From a virus, in IMG/VR virus record IMGVR_UViG_3300032288_003949, positions 1 to 64,000 of that record: a stretch of 64,000 nt of DNA, one strand, 5' to 3'. Both the position numbers and the translations under genes were made by a program. The notes under the pieces were generated by a model that saw nothing but the letters and a program-made list of their open reading frames with translations, ran no database searches and was not told the DNA's origin. Below, piece by piece: positions 30,543 through 40,134 of this stretch (position 1 is its first letter; every line of letters starts with the position of its first letter).

Positions 30543-33500
30543 CTAGCGCGGGACGGAGACGGCTTGGAGTATGACCGCTCCGTTTTCCTGCAGCACAGCT
30601 TGTATCTGGAGTTTCGTGTTTCGCCCCATCAGCAGAGCACCATCTGGCGCGTCCAAGCCTTCGGCTGCAGGCATCACCACGCTGGATCCAGCTGGTATCT
30701 GGACCTTGACCGCCACAACTCCTGGAGTCGGGGCGAAGTCGGTTTGCAGCGGCAGGTAGGACTTATCGGCCATCCACTCGCCTTCCAAGTCTTCGGGATT
30801 CTCTAGCGGTTCTGGCAGGACTGCCCATGCCGTCATGTCTTCGTCGGTCTTCGACATGGGACTACGGAAAAGCTCGTCTAGCGTTGCGATGGTGTCAGCT
30901 ATTTCTTCTGTTGCTTCTTCTTTCGGGGCTCCTGAGCGGAGATGATCGTCGATTGCCGTTCGGTCGTCTCCTAGGTAGGCTTCCATAGCAAGGTCTTCTT
31001 CCGGTAGTGATGGGAACTCACGCTGTTCGAAGTAGTCGGTGATCTCGTCGCCCTGCAGCGGTTCTGGTATGCCTTCTTCGCCACGCGAGAAGCGCTCTAG
31101 CCATGCCACACGCTCTTTCAGGCTGGTGCGGATCCGCTCGCGCATCGCTTCGTCCTTGAATGGCGCTGCGTCCACGAGTTCGTCAATTCGTTCTGGCGTA
31201 AGGCGTAGTGCCGCGTCTTTTGCTCCGGCTTGCATGCCAGCTTCGGTGATTTCCATGCGGCCATTGGCCTGACCGCGCCCGCTTTGCATCGTCCAGAGCT
31301 CTGTCGGGACCGATCCGAAGCTCTTGCGCTCGCCTTGGGCGCGGAACTCCAGGGTTCCGCCTTGGTCTAGGCGGACAGGCTGGTCGCCGTTCCACAGGAT
31401 GTTGTCTTGTGTCAGACCGATGACATCCCAGTTAGCCAGCAGCGCATCTGCCACGAATCCTTCTGCCAGATCTGCGTTGGGTTCGCTCCAGCGCCTTTGT
31501 TCACCGTCTACCAGCGGGTAGGTGACGGCGATCTGGTCGCCATATGTCGGATGGCGGCTGATTCCTACTCCTGCGTTAGAGACTGTGACTCCCAGATCCC
31601 TATAGATGGCGTTTGCCAACAGTTCGGTTGCTACGCGGTCTGAGTCGCCGCGATATGCCTTGACGAGCCACTTGTTGCCGTCAGGATCCTCTGCGATCCG
31701 TGCGTCGTTGGATCCACCTGCGCCCTTTATGTCCTGAAGTTCGACATCCGTGTATTCGGGTATGCCTTCGACTGGCTCTGGTGGAGCTTCCAGCATTGAG
31801 CGACCTAGGTCGTCTTCTTTGCCCTTGTTGCCCTTGAGCAGGTTGAAGATGTTAGGCGAAGCCATAGGCGAAGCCATCTCTACTGGCGAAGCCATGCTGC
31901 CAGTTCCGAGCAGCCTTTGTGCTCGTTGCACCATTTCATCGACCCGCTGATTCCAGACTTCGCGGGAGGGGCTATCTACTGGGATGATGTTTTTGAGTTC
32001 GTCATGGAAATCTGTATCTGTCGCGATGCGAGTTACCGCTTCTCGTTGACTATCGCTGAGGGTGGCAGGAAGCGACTGCACAAGGGTCGCTCCCGTTCCG
32101 TCTGTGTAACCAAGCTCGCGCTCGCGGATTTTTTCGTATCTTTCGCCTGAACCAAAGCTTAGATCGTGATCGATGGCGTAGAAAACGGTATTGGGAATAG
32201 TTTCGTACTGTTTGTGCACGAGCAGGTTACCCATGTGCCGATCTGTATTGCCAATGATGTCGTCAAGAATAGCGAGATTTTGGAACGCTGGCGAGTTCCG
32301 TGTTTCGTCTTCTTGCAAGTCAAGCACTCCGCTGCCCGCCACGGTTGGCAGTCTTTCCCCGTTTACCTTCAGTTCTTGTTGGATTAGTTCTGGGATCCGC
32401 ACTTGGTCAAGCGATATTTCCCGCTCTTGCTGCCCCTCCAGGCTTCTGAAGGTGGCAAGGTTGTTGTCCCAGTCAATTTCCTGTAGGTAGCCGCGCTCGC
32501 CACCCACATCTACCACCACATTGCGAGTTCTTGGGTTCGTCGGGTTATCTGCCAACCGCTGCTGATTGCCTTCATCTACCTTCTTTAGTGCCGCAAGTGA
32601 CTCTTCGTTGCCGACGAGACGGGTTGCGACACTTGCCACTGGCACTCCAAGGATATCTGCGACCTTTTCGGCGGCTAGGTTGGGGGCTTCATCATGGCCG
32701 TCAACTGTAATTTTCGCGTTAGGTGATCCCCAGTCGCGGTTGTTGTAGAAGGGTCTAACCAAGACATCCGTGTCACCAACTTTCGCTGCTGTGACGGAAG
32801 CGACATCGTAAAAACTTCCCGACTGATATTGCACGGCGATGTCGACGACTCGGTCGGTCAGTTCTTGCTCTGAAATGTTCATCTTTGGCGTTTGGTTCGG
32901 TGACTTCATGCTTTCGACCGCTTGCTTAAACTTCGTGCGCTCTCGCCGGTAGACCGGCGAAGCCATCGCCTGCTCAAACCTTGCCTTATCAGCTGCTAGG
33001 ACATCGTCCATCACGCCTGCTTCTTCTTGGATCTTTCGAATCATGCGGTCGCGATAGCCAGGTTTTCCGCGTTCCTCGGCGGACACTTCGATGACGATGC
33101 GCTGCTCATCGATTGAGTCGGGGCTAAGGATGATTTCTTTTTCCATCAAAGCAATGCTGCGGGTGGTGGGGTTCATCGGTGACTTCTCTTTGTCCATCGC
33201 TTCCACGCGCTTGGCCACATCTATCCCCTTGCCGTTCTGTGTCACATAGACCGTGACCGTAGCGGATCCGTCTGAGTAACCGTGCGTTCCAAAGTGCAGC
33301 CCTTGACCTGGATCTGCCGACCATCCGCGATATCCAGACTCACTTGGCGCTGGCAAGAAGCGGCTCTGGCCCCTGAAAAGAACCTGTCCATCAAAGCTCT
33401 CTCCGTTATTTTCGATCTCCCATGCGAGCGCATCAAGTGCGTCCTGATACTCCGGCTTGGCCTTGGCGCTGCCTACCCAAGCCTGAATACCCGTGTCGAC

Positions 33501-36500
33501 CAGCTCATCGTGTTTCTGCGCGGGTTGGTAGGTGGCGGGCGACCGCATCGCGTCGCCGAGTTCTGCCCTTGCCCGCTCGGTCTGAAGTTCCCGATCTGTC
33601 GGTCTTCCGATGCCCGTTGGTAGTTCGCCGGTTCTCCATCCCCACCTTGGGCTGGTGCGCCGCAGGGTTTCGGCCACGCGGGGGTATCGTTCTACGAGAA
33701 GCTCTGGGAGAAGCACATGAACAGCGAAGTCGACGCGCCTGCTCAGGCCGCAGGGAGAGACTCCGCGCCCGCCGACAACCAGTCTGCTGATCGGGGCGTG
33801 TTCAGCGTCGTCGGCGTGGCTTGTGAGCTTATCCATGTCGATGTCATAGGGGTCTATGCCAATTCCGTTGAGTGCGCCTCTCAGGAAGTTTTCTACCGGC
33901 CCTTGTCCGTCCTTGAGCGCGTCCAGCGACATGCCGCTTGCCACTTCACTCAGCATGGCTTCGTCGCTTCGCAGCCTTGGGCCAACGGGCGATGCCATCG
34001 CACCCTCTGGGCTCTCGTAGAAGTTCTGCAGCGGCTGTGCTGCTACCGCCTGTGCCATGCTCTTGCCGAAGCCGCGATTCGCTTTTTCGACCAGCTCCAT
34101 CCGTTTGTCAAGGGCGTTCTGACGCATCTTCTTGGCAGCAGCGATCAGTTCTTGTGGCCAGCCGAGTTTCCCAGCGGCTTCGTCGATGTCCGGCAGGTCT
34201 TTTTCCAGTGTCCCGCTGAAGGCGCTTCCGAAGGTCGTTTCATCGAAGCGGTATGCCATGTGCTGCCCTAGCTGGGCGAAAAGGTCACCTTCATAGGCCC
34301 GCTTTGGTTCGATGACGGCTGGGCTGGCCATGCCTGTTGCTACCAGCGCCGTTTCAGTGTCTTTCGTGTCCGGCTTGCCGAAGTAGTCGTCCATTGACTC
34401 CGAGAGCACATCGATGGCGCGTTGAAGCGCCTCTCGCATGTTCAGGGTTTCGTCTCCTGCTGGACCTTCGCCAGCCTTAGCGCGTATTTCCTGCAGCTTG
34501 GACAGGGTCTGCTCCATGTCTTCACGACTCGCGTTCTTAATGGCTTTGAGGGGCCCGACGCCGCCGCCGTAATAGTTGTTCCAGGCATGGGATGCGAACC
34601 CGTCAAATTCCGTGTTGTTGGGATCGTCCTGTTGTAACACCGCTGCGATGACTGCAGTGGGCCTCATGAGTCCTTCGGAGTCGTAAAGGGTGTCTTCGTC
34701 TGGATCTGCTGGCACGAAATCTTGGTCAAGCGATGATGCCAGCGTGTCTTGTTCCAGGGTCAGCTGTTCGTCCGACACCTTTTGCTCAGGCTTGTAGCCG
34801 CCGTCTTCTAGGGCTTCTCGGACCTTTGCTCGCAGCCATGTCTCTGCGTTGTCTTCATACTTAACTCCGTCCTTGGTCGGGATCGGACCTTCATCGCCTG
34901 TAGCCAGCAAGATGTCGATGCGCCGATATCCTTCTAGCGAGCCGCCGTCCATAATGAACTCGGCTTCATCCTCGTATTCGTTGACGACTGGATCTGCAAG
35001 CGAGTAGTCTCCCGTTGCCGATGCCCGCGCTTCCATCTCGGTGCGTATCCAGCGACGCTCAGCGGTATTGTAAGCGCCATCTAGATCAGCGTTAGTGTCG
35101 TGGAGTATTTCTTCGACTGCTCCCATCCCATCGGCTTGGAACATTTGCACGAGAGCATCCGCGATCTCCTTGGCGCGGCTGGAGCCAGACTGAGCAGACA
35201 ATATCCAATCCTCTCGTTCTGGGCCCTCTGGCGGGACTTCGATACCGAGTCGTTCCGCCAAGTAAACAATCTCAAAGTCATCAAGATCCGGAAGAGAAAC
35301 ATCGTATCCCTTGGGCGAGGTGATGAATTCCCGAATGATTTCTGCCTGATTTTCATTCCCTATCTTGGATCGCATTTCTTCGTAGCCAGCTTCCCTCGCC
35401 ATCTCTGCCTGTTCAAGCAGATCCTTTATCTCAACGCCCTTGCCGCCCGTGATCTCGTAGAGGCTGATTATCGCCTTGTCTCCAGGGTCCAGGCCGTCCA
35501 CCGCTCCAGCCACGCTAGTTTTTCTTATTCCCGTGCCATCGCGTTTTCTTACTTCGGGGCCGCTGCGGGCAAACTCAAGGGCTGTTTCAAGGCGCTCGCT
35601 CCAGCCACGGATTCGGTTGCCCTTGGGTTCATCGTGCTGGACGGCTTGGCCTCGCCAAAGCAGCCCTTCTTCTGTCTTGTAGGTATCGATCTTCCCGTTA
35701 TTGACTTCCCAGAGCAGGGCATTGACTTCTTCTTCGCTTGAGTTCTTAAGCGCCATGTCTGGGTTTTCCTGCCATCTCTGGACTATCGCTGCCGCCCGTC
35801 GAAGGTGCTCTGGGTCATCTCTGCTCCCTTCGTAGGATGCAGGCGATGCCATTGCCTTGAATTCGTCCAAGGCTGCGTCCGAGGCGAGCTGCCTTGCCAA
35901 GCTCTTTCGATCCTTTGGATCGCCGTCCATTGGGCTTGCCATGCTGCGCGGCCCAACGCGCTGTTCTATGCCTGCGCTTTCAGCATTAGCCAGCCTGTTC
36001 GGTGTGGCATACCGCTTACGAGTTCCATCTGGGCGCTCAATCAGGGCGCTGCCCTTGTCGCCCCTGAACACGACGGATCCGTCGGCGAGTTCCAGCTCAT
36101 TTCCAGGCTGCAGGGCTTGAACCTTCCGGATCAGGGCTCGCTTGGGGTCTGAGTAGCGCCTTGGGTCGTATCCGAGCGGCCCAGATACCTTTTTCGGCGT
36201 AACGCGGTCTTCGCCGCCTAGGATTTTCTCAGTTGTTGTCTTTGGGGCCTTGCGGCTGCGGGTATCGGCCTTTGCCCGCCTGATGTCTGTTACCGCAGAG
36301 TCCTGCCAGCGCTTGACTTGGCCCGTTTGCATGCGAACATCGGCGCTGAAGCCGTTATTGTCGACCGCCACGACCTTTTCCAGAGTGCCGACTTGGATGT
36401 CGCCGTTCTTGGCCTTTATCCGCACCTTGTCGCCTTCGCGGAGCCTGCCGGTGACCTTCTTGCCCCGCAGCGTCTTCTTTCGGGCGCTTCCGACCTTCTT

Positions 36501-38522
36501 AACATCTGCCATGTTCGGGTATCGGATGCTGCGGTCTACGACATTTCCGTTCGCGTCCTTTATCGGCGCTTCGACTGCGATCTGGACTTCTCCCGCTTCG
36601 TCATAGCCCACATCGATGACCTTGCCTGAGAAGGGTTCGGTTCTGCCCCCGACTCTGACTGCATCGCCCTTGCTCCATTCCATCTCTGGAAGCTCAATCT
36701 CAGGTGTGATCACCGCAGCGCCAGGACCACCTGGGTTTACCATGAAGTCAGTTTCCATTTCCCCCTTTGGGCCGCTGCCAAGCTGCTGCAGCATGCCGCG
36801 CACAATGTCTTGGGCTCTCGTTTGGCTTATGCCTTCGGCTTTGGCGACATATTTCGCAAGCTCAGCGATTCGATCTTCAGTTTTCGTGTAGGACATTGAG
36901 AGCCTTTCAAGCAGCTCTTTCCGATCCTCCACAGGCACTTGACCTGTTTCCAGCACTCGCAGGAGTGCGGCTCTCTGCGGCCTGTATGTGCCTTGAATCC
37001 ACTGATCGTCTGGGTTCGCGGCTACATGCCGCAGCAGGTCATAGTCGCCGTCAAGGGCTGCCTGCTCAATCGTGACCATGTGCGCGATTTCTTCTGTGAG
37101 CGCCTCTTCTAGTGCGAACGCAGTCCTATTAGTGGGATCGTTGTATTCCGCCATGCTGATTGAGCTCACAGCGTGGGTCATTTCGTGGTTAATCGTTCGC
37201 AGCGCGTTGTAGTAGTCCGACAGTTCGTTCGGTGTCGGTTCCTGTCCGGCTGCCCGCAGGTCACGCACTCGTTCGATGCTGGCTTGCTCCCATTCCCCGA
37301 TGAAGATGAGCGACGCGCCGTCTTCGCCTAGGTGTTCGCCACCAACACTTGGCAGGTTTGGTTTCTTCTTGTCCCTTTTCTTCGTTCCCCACACGACTGG
37401 CGTAATTTCGCCGCCATACTGCTTCGCAAGCTCAGTCAGTCTGCTTTGAGCGCGTTCCACGGCGGCTGGTGCGCCCCCGTATTGTGCGGCGGCTGTTGCC
37501 ATCTTCGCGAGCGGCCCCTTTCCAGCAGGACTTTTCATCCCATCCTCTAGGTCGGGTGCTGTGATCGTTCTCTGGTTGCCGCGTCCCACCACATTCGGTG
37601 CGTCTGCACCCATGAGCCGTCGCAGGATCTCGGCGAGGCTGACGCGGGGGGCGAAGCCACCACGCTTAGGCATGAACCTTCCGCCCCAAATCGTTCCCTT
37701 CGGGTAGCGTCGGTTCCATTGGAGTTCCATAAGATCTGTCTCGTCGTAGACCTTGGCTTCTGTCAGGTTGTATCTCGCTCGGATCTCTTGAGCACGGGCT
37801 TCGGCATCGGTTGTGTCTGGCAGGGCGGCACCCATGTATCCCATACCGATGGCTTCGTCCCTCGTGAGCAGGTCACATCTGCATCCCGTATGCACGGGCG
37901 GATGTGTCACATCCAGAACGCTCCACGGCCACCATCCGACGGCTGCCATCGCTACGCAGTCCGGCGTGTGCTCCTTGACATTCGGGCTCATGATCCAGTA
38001 GGCCCCATCTGGGCTGAGTTCGCGGACCAGTTCCCTGCGGAGCGTGGCTTGGACGCGGGCAGCCACAGCGTCGTCGTGCTGTGCCATGTATCGTTCTTCA
38101 CGGTCGAAGACTGCATCTACGGCAGCGAGCGGTAGTGGCTTCTGCAGGGCTTCGGGGATGTCGCGCAGGAGTCGCTCGCGCATCTTGTCGATGAAGGCCG
38201 CTTCCCTATCGGCTTCTTTCGCTGCTTCTTCAGCAATCCGCTGATCTGTGACTTCTTCTTCGGTGAACTCTGGTCTTACCACCTGTTCGATCCATCCCGT
38301 GCCGCGCCGGAATGCGACAACGGCAGCCATCAGCGCAGCTATGAGCGATGCGGTTCTGGCCGACTCAGCGCCCGCTTGCGCCAACTGAGCTTCGCCGGTT
38401 GTCTGACCCTTGTCCTTGCGGTTTGCCAGATTTCCGGCGGCTGCTGCCGCGAGTATGGCTTCTGTGTCGTCCTTGGCGCGGTCAATGGCCTTGCGGCTTC
38501 TCTTACTTGCGGACGATGGCAT
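30543..38522 (-). CDS. MuF head protein fused to effector-like modules (2659 residues)
   Basis: Residues 1-290 are a MuF/SPP1 gp7-type head protein with the late 'HTPDCVAMA...PPVHTGCRCDLL' motif. MxSP linkers have Met near 329, 861, 891, 1398, 1509, 1659, 1853, 1872, 2210, 2216 and 2220. Modules between them: a zincin-like domain ('INHEMTHAV', near 447, with 'EEIAHM' later); an ART-like domain (near 954, 'LLWRGQAV', 'RGWSERLETALEFA'); a second ART-like domain (near 1714, 'VLFRGQSRF', 'YRGWSADP'); a HipA/PI4K-like kinase domain (near 2094, 'GNTDRHMGNLL...AIDHDLSFG'); a second kinase-like domain (2240-2480, 'LTQDNILW...RLDQGGTLEFRA'); and a C-terminal ART-like half ('AVKVQIPAGSSVVMP'). It follows the portal gene, where MuF proteins normally lie. 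Confidence 0.85.
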   Translation of the reverse strand: MPSSASKRSRKAIDRAKDDTEAILAAAAAGNLANRKDKGQTTGEAQLAQAGAESARTASLIAALMAAVVAFRRGTGWIEQVVRPEFTEEEVTDQRIAEEAAKEADREAAFIDKMRERLLRDIPEALQKPLPLAAVDAVFDREERYMAQHDDAVAARVQATLRRELVRELSPDGAYWIMSPNVKEHTPDCVAMAAVGWWPWSVLDVTHPPVHTGCRCDLLTRDEAIGMGYMGAALPDTTDAEARAQEIRARYNLTEAKVYDETDLMELQWNRRYPKGTIWGGRFMPKRGGFAPRVSLAEILRRLMGADAPNVVGRGNQRTITAPDLEDGMKSPAGKGPLAKMATAAAQYGGAPAAVERAQSRLTELAKQYGGEITPVVWGTKKRDKKKPNLPSVGGEHLGEDGASLIFIGEWEQASIERVRDLRAAGQEPTPNELSDYYNALRTINHEMTHAVSSISMAEYNDPTNRTAFALEEALTEEIAHMVTIEQAALDGDYDLLRHVAANPDDQWIQGTYRPQRAALLRVLETGQVPVEDRKELLERLSMSYTKTEDRIAELAKYVAKAEGISQTRAQDIVRGMLQQLGSGPKGEMETDFMVNPGGPGAAVITPEIELPEMEWSKGDAVRVGGRTEPFSGKVIDVGYDEAGEVQIAVEAPIKDANGNVVDRSIRYPNMADVKKVGSARKKTLRGKKVTGRLREGDKVRIKAKNGDIQVGTLEKVVAVDNNGFSADVRMQTGQVKRWQDSAVTDIRRAKADTRSRKAPKTTTEKILGGEDRVTPKKVSGPLGYDPRRYSDPKRALIRKVQALQPGNELELADGSVVFRGDKGSALIERPDGTRKRYATPNRLANAESAGIEQRVGPRSMASPMDGDPKDRKSLARQLASDAALDEFKAMASPASYEGSRDDPEHLRRAAAIVQRWQENPDMALKNSSEEEVNALLWEVNNGKIDTYKTEEGLLWRGQAVQHDEPKGNRIRGWSERLETALEFARSGPEVRKRDGTGIRKTSVAGAVDGLDPGDKAIISLYEITGGKGVEIKDLLEQAEMAREAGYEEMRSKIGNENQAEIIREFITSPKGYDVSLPDLDDFEIVYLAERLGIEVPPEGPEREDWILSAQSGSSRAKEIADALVQMFQADGMGAVEEILHDTNADLDGAYNTAERRWIRTEMEARASATGDYSLADPVVNEYEDEAEFIMDGGSLEGYRRIDILLATGDEGPIPTKDGVKYEDNAETWLRAKVREALEDGGYKPEQKVSDEQLTLEQDTLASSLDQDFVPADPDEDTLYDSEGLMRPTAVIAAVLQQDDPNNTEFDGFASHAWNNYYGGGVGPLKAIKNASREDMEQTLSKLQEIRAKAGEGPAGDETLNMREALQRAIDVLSESMDDYFGKPDTKDTETALVATGMASPAVIEPKRAYEGDLFAQLGQHMAYRFDETTFGSAFSGTLEKDLPDIDEAAGKLGWPQELIAAAKKMRQNALDKRMELVEKANRGFGKSMAQAVAAQPLQNFYESPEGAMASPVGPRLRSDEAMLSEVASGMSLDALKDGQGPVENFLRGALNGIGIDPYDIDMDKLTSHADDAEHAPISRLVVGGRGVSPCGLSRRVDFAVHVLLPELLVERYPRVAETLRRTSPRWGWRTGELPTGIGRPTDRELQTERARAELGDAMRSPATYQPAQKHDELVDTGIQAWVGSAKAKPEYQDALDALAWEIENNGESFDGQVLFRGQSRFLPAPSESGYRGWSADPGQGLHFGTHGYSDGSATVTVYVTQNGKGIDVAKRVEAMDKEKSPMNPTTRSIALMEKEIILSPDSIDEQRIVIEVSAEERGKPGYRDRMIRKIQEEAGVMDDVLAADKARFEQAMASPVYRRERTKFKQAVESMKSPNQTPKMNISEQELTDRVVDIAVQYQSGSFYDVASVTAAKVGDTDVLVRPFYNNRDWGSPNAKITVDGHDEAPNLAAEKVADILGVPVASVATRLVGNEESLAALKKVDEGNQQRLADNPTNPRTRNVVVDVGGERGYLQEIDWDNNLATFRSLEGQQEREISLDQVRIPELIQQELKVNGERLPTVAGSGVLDLQEDETRNSPAFQNLAILDDIIGNTDRHMGNLLVHKQYETIPNTVFYAIDHDLSFGSGERYEKIRERELGYTDGTGATLVQSLPATLSDSQREAVTRIATDTDFHDELKNIIPVDSPSREVWNQRVDEMVQRAQRLLGTGSMASPVEMASPMASPNIFNLLKGNKGKEDDLGRSMLEAPPEPVEGIPEYTDVELQDIKGAGGSNDARIAEDPDGNKWLVKAYRGDSDRVATELLANAIYRDLGVTVSNAGVGISRHPTYGDQIAVTYPLVDGEQRRWSEPNADLAEGFVADALLANWDVIGLTQDNILWNGDQPVRLDQGGTLEFRAQGERKSFGSVPTELWTMQSGRGQANGRMEITEAGMQAGAKDAALRLTPERIDELVDAAPFKDEAMRERIRTSLKERVAWLERFSRGEEGIPEPLQGDEITDYFEQREFPSLPEEDLAMEAYLGDDRTAIDDHLRSGAPKEEATEEIADTIATLDELFRSPMSKTDEDMTAWAVLPEPLENPEDLEGEWMADKSYLPLQTDFAPTPGVVAVKVQIPAGSSVVMPAAEGLDAPDGALLMGRNTKLQIQAVLQENGAVILQAVSVPR

Positions 38523-38577
38523 CTCTGCCTATGGTAATGCCGAATACAGCGGCTCCCTTGAACCTGTCTGCCGGTGC

Positions 38578-38612
38578 TGCTACTATGTGTCGCACAGTAA
38601 TCGTAAGGAGGA
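38578..38612 (+). promoter_or_regulatory. Shared-type promoter/leader
   Basis: Extended -10 TGC-TACTAT (38578-38586), followed by GTGTCGCACAGTAATCGTAAGGAGG. It starts the plus island 38617-40083. Confidence 0.6.
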
Positions 38613-38616
38613 AATC

Positions 38617-38766
38617 ATGGGACCAGATTGGTATTTCGATGCGTCTGAGAGGGCAGTGGAGAACCACGACCCCGACAACTACGACGGGCGCGAGTGGGAA
38701 GAGCTGACGGACGAGGAGAAGGACGAGGCCACGATGGACCGAATCACGGATCTCGCCGATGCCTGA
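38617..38766 (+). CDS. 49-residue acidic protein
   Basis: A short acidic protein (MGPDWYFDASERAVENHD...) with a 'WEELTDEEKDEATMDRITDLADA' helix. The start is fixed by AAGGAGGAAATC. It overlaps the next gene by 8 bases. Function unknown. Confidence 0.65.
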   Translation: MGPDWYFDASERAVENHDPDNYDGREWEELTDEEKDEATMDRITDLADA

Positions 38767-38944
38767 TCACACCTTGCTCGTCAAGCTCGGCCCAGATTCC
38801 TACGGCGTGTATGCCGTAGGGCATCCCTTTGCTCAGGGGCCTTATGGCACTCCGCTGCTGTTTCGCGGCACCTTTCTTGAGTGCCAAACCTTCCAGCGCA
38901 CCTACCGCAAGCCGGAAGATCCCAGCGAGCAGGCGGCTGCCTGA
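38759..38944 (+). CDS. Hypothetical protein
   Basis: A 61-residue protein with a beta-rich body ('TLLVKLGPDSYGVYAVG') and a short basic-then-acidic end. Its TGA overlaps the ATG of the next gene. Unknown function. Confidence 0.65.
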   Translation: MPDHTLLVKLGPDSYGVYAVGHPFAQGPYGTPLLFRGTFLECQTFQRTYRKPEDPSEQAAA

Positions 38945-39147
38945 TGGGTGATCTGCTAATCGTCGCGTTTCTGTTCGTGCTGGGTGCTGCCATCGGGTAT
39001 GTAACCATCGGCGCTGCGCTGTTCGTGGTGGCCCTGCCGACCCTTCTGTTCGCCGACGCTGGCGATGTGTGGTATTGGACTTCCAACATCGGCGGCGTGT
39101 GTGGCGCGTTGGTCGCGGTCGCCTTCACTTGGGACATGTGGTGGTAA
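38944..39147 (+). CDS. Small membrane protein
   Basis: A 67-residue protein with helices at about 4-34 ('LIVAFLFVLGAAIGYVTIGAALFVVALPTLLF') and 49-64 ('IGGVCGALVAVAFTW'), predicted to span the membrane two or three times. It is coupled to both neighbours by ATGA/TAATG overlaps. Unknown role. Confidence 0.68.
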   Translation: MGDLLIVAFLFVLGAAIGYVTIGAALFVVALPTLLFADAGDVWYWTSNIGGVCGALVAVAFTWDMWW

Positions 39148-39407
39148 TGGCCAATCCCGTGACATTCGCTCATCCGACCTTCCGCAACCTGCGGCCCGAT
39201 TCGGATCCGCCCGCTCAGGTGGCCGAATGCTCCTGCCTGCGCGATGAGATGCTCGCGGATCCTTGGATCGACCGTGTCACGACGCAGCTTCCCAAGCGGG
39301 GCGGGGCTGCTGTTGTGGTGGGCTGGCAGAAGGAGGGTTCGCGGAATGTTCCTGTGTCTGGCCCGTATTTCGTCACCGAAGACGGTCAGCGTCAGGTGGT
39401 CAAATAG
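39147..39407 (+). CDS. Hypothetical protein
   Basis: An 86-residue protein with a 'VAECSCLRDEMLADPWIDRVTTQ' helix and 'GAAVVVGWQKEG' strand. Its ATG overlaps the TAA of the previous gene. Unknown function. Confidence 0.66.
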   Translation: MANPVTFAHPTFRNLRPDSDPPAQVAECSCLRDEMLADPWIDRVTTQLPKRGGAAVVVGWQKEGSRNVPVSGPYFVTEDGQRQVVK

Positions 39408-39453
39408 TCCGATGTGTGCTGCTGTTACGCTTCGGCGATGCGAAGGAGGAAAC

Positions 39454-39534
39454 ATGGTAATTGTTGATTCACTCATTGTCGTGGGGCTGCTCGCTGCGTA
39501 TGCCCTATTTCTCGTTGGAATGGGAGGTCGCTGA
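39454..39534 (+). CDS. 26-residue single-span membrane microprotein
   Basis: Encodes MVIVDSLIVVGLLAAYALFL then VGMGGR. AAGGAGGAAAC precedes the ATG and the stop overlaps the next start (ATGA). A second 26-residue membrane protein stands at 40621-40701 in the same coupled arrangement, which supports both being real. Confidence 0.55.
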   Translation: MVIVDSLIVVGLLAAYALFLVGMGGR

Positions 39535-39827
39535 TGAATGCTGTCACGGATCTGGCTTGGGCGAGTGATGTTGAAGGCCCGTTCGTCGTGTTGTTGAAGA
39601 ACGGGAAGCAGCAGGTGATTGAGTCCATCGATGGCGGAGGCATGATGCTCGGCGATGAGCCAGATGCTTCTTACGAGGTTCATGCAACCGATGCCGACGG
39701 CGATCCGATCACGATCCTGCAAGCCATGATTGCGGCTGTGATCCAGCAGTCGTCGGGCGAGCAGGTGGAGTTTGGGAATCCGCTAATGGCCACTCATGTT
39801 GGTCATCCGCGAGGGACTCGTGGATAG
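39534..39827 (+). CDS. Hypothetical protein
   Basis: A 97-residue protein ('PFVVLLKNGKQQVIESIDGGG...SYEVHATDADGDPITILQAMIAAVIQQ'), mixed alpha/beta. It is translationally coupled to the membrane microprotein upstream. Unknown function. Confidence 0.68.
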   Translation: MNAVTDLAWASDVEGPFVVLLKNGKQQVIESIDGGGMMLGDEPDASYEVHATDADGDPITILQAMIAAVIQQSSGEQVEFGNPLMATHVGHPRGTRG

Positions 39828-40083
39828 CATCCGCCGAAAGCTCTCTGCGGATTCGCGGCGGATCCTTCGTCGGTTCAGCGCGGATCCGTTGGAGCGGAAT
39901 CTGCGCACCCAGGACGAGCTTTCCGATGCTGTCGCTCTGTCTGCATTCTGGCCTGCGCTCAACACCCTGATGAGTCTCAATCTCGTCCAGTCTGTCAAGA
40001 ATGGGTATGCGCTCACCACCAAGGGCTACGAGGCTTTGGAGGACTTGTCGCGGGAGCGCACCGACCTGCCTTGGGGTCGCTAA
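39820..40083 (+). CDS. Winged-helix-like small protein
   Basis: An 87-residue protein read from GTG 39820, preferred over ATG 39796 because GAGGGA lies 7 bases upstream. It has a basic N-terminus with a repeated 'RR.LSADSRRILRRFSADP' pattern, then 'TLMSLNLVQSVKNGYALTTKGYEALEDL', which resembles the recognition helix and wing of a winged helix. Possible DNA-binding regulator. Confidence 0.6.
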   Translation: MDSIRRKLSADSRRILRRFSADPLERNLRTQDELSDAVALSAFWPALNTLMSLNLVQSVKNGYALTTKGYEALEDLSRERTDLPWGR

Positions 40084-40110
40084 GAGAGAAGCCGCCATTC
40101 GGCGACTCTC
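40084..40110. terminator. Hairpin between convergent genes
   Basis: Stem GAGAG-AA-GCCG / CGGC-GA-CTCTC around loop CCATT. It has no clear T-run, so termination is only likely from its position between converging genes. Confidence 0.4.
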
Positions 40111-40134
40111 CCTGTTCTAGGTCGACCCTTCGCT

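Noticed and set aside
33717-34271. 184-residue plus-strand frame opposite the MuF polyprotein
   Set aside because: No promoter or ribosome site, and most of it is clearly antisense; only the first part is odd and is reported as a finding.
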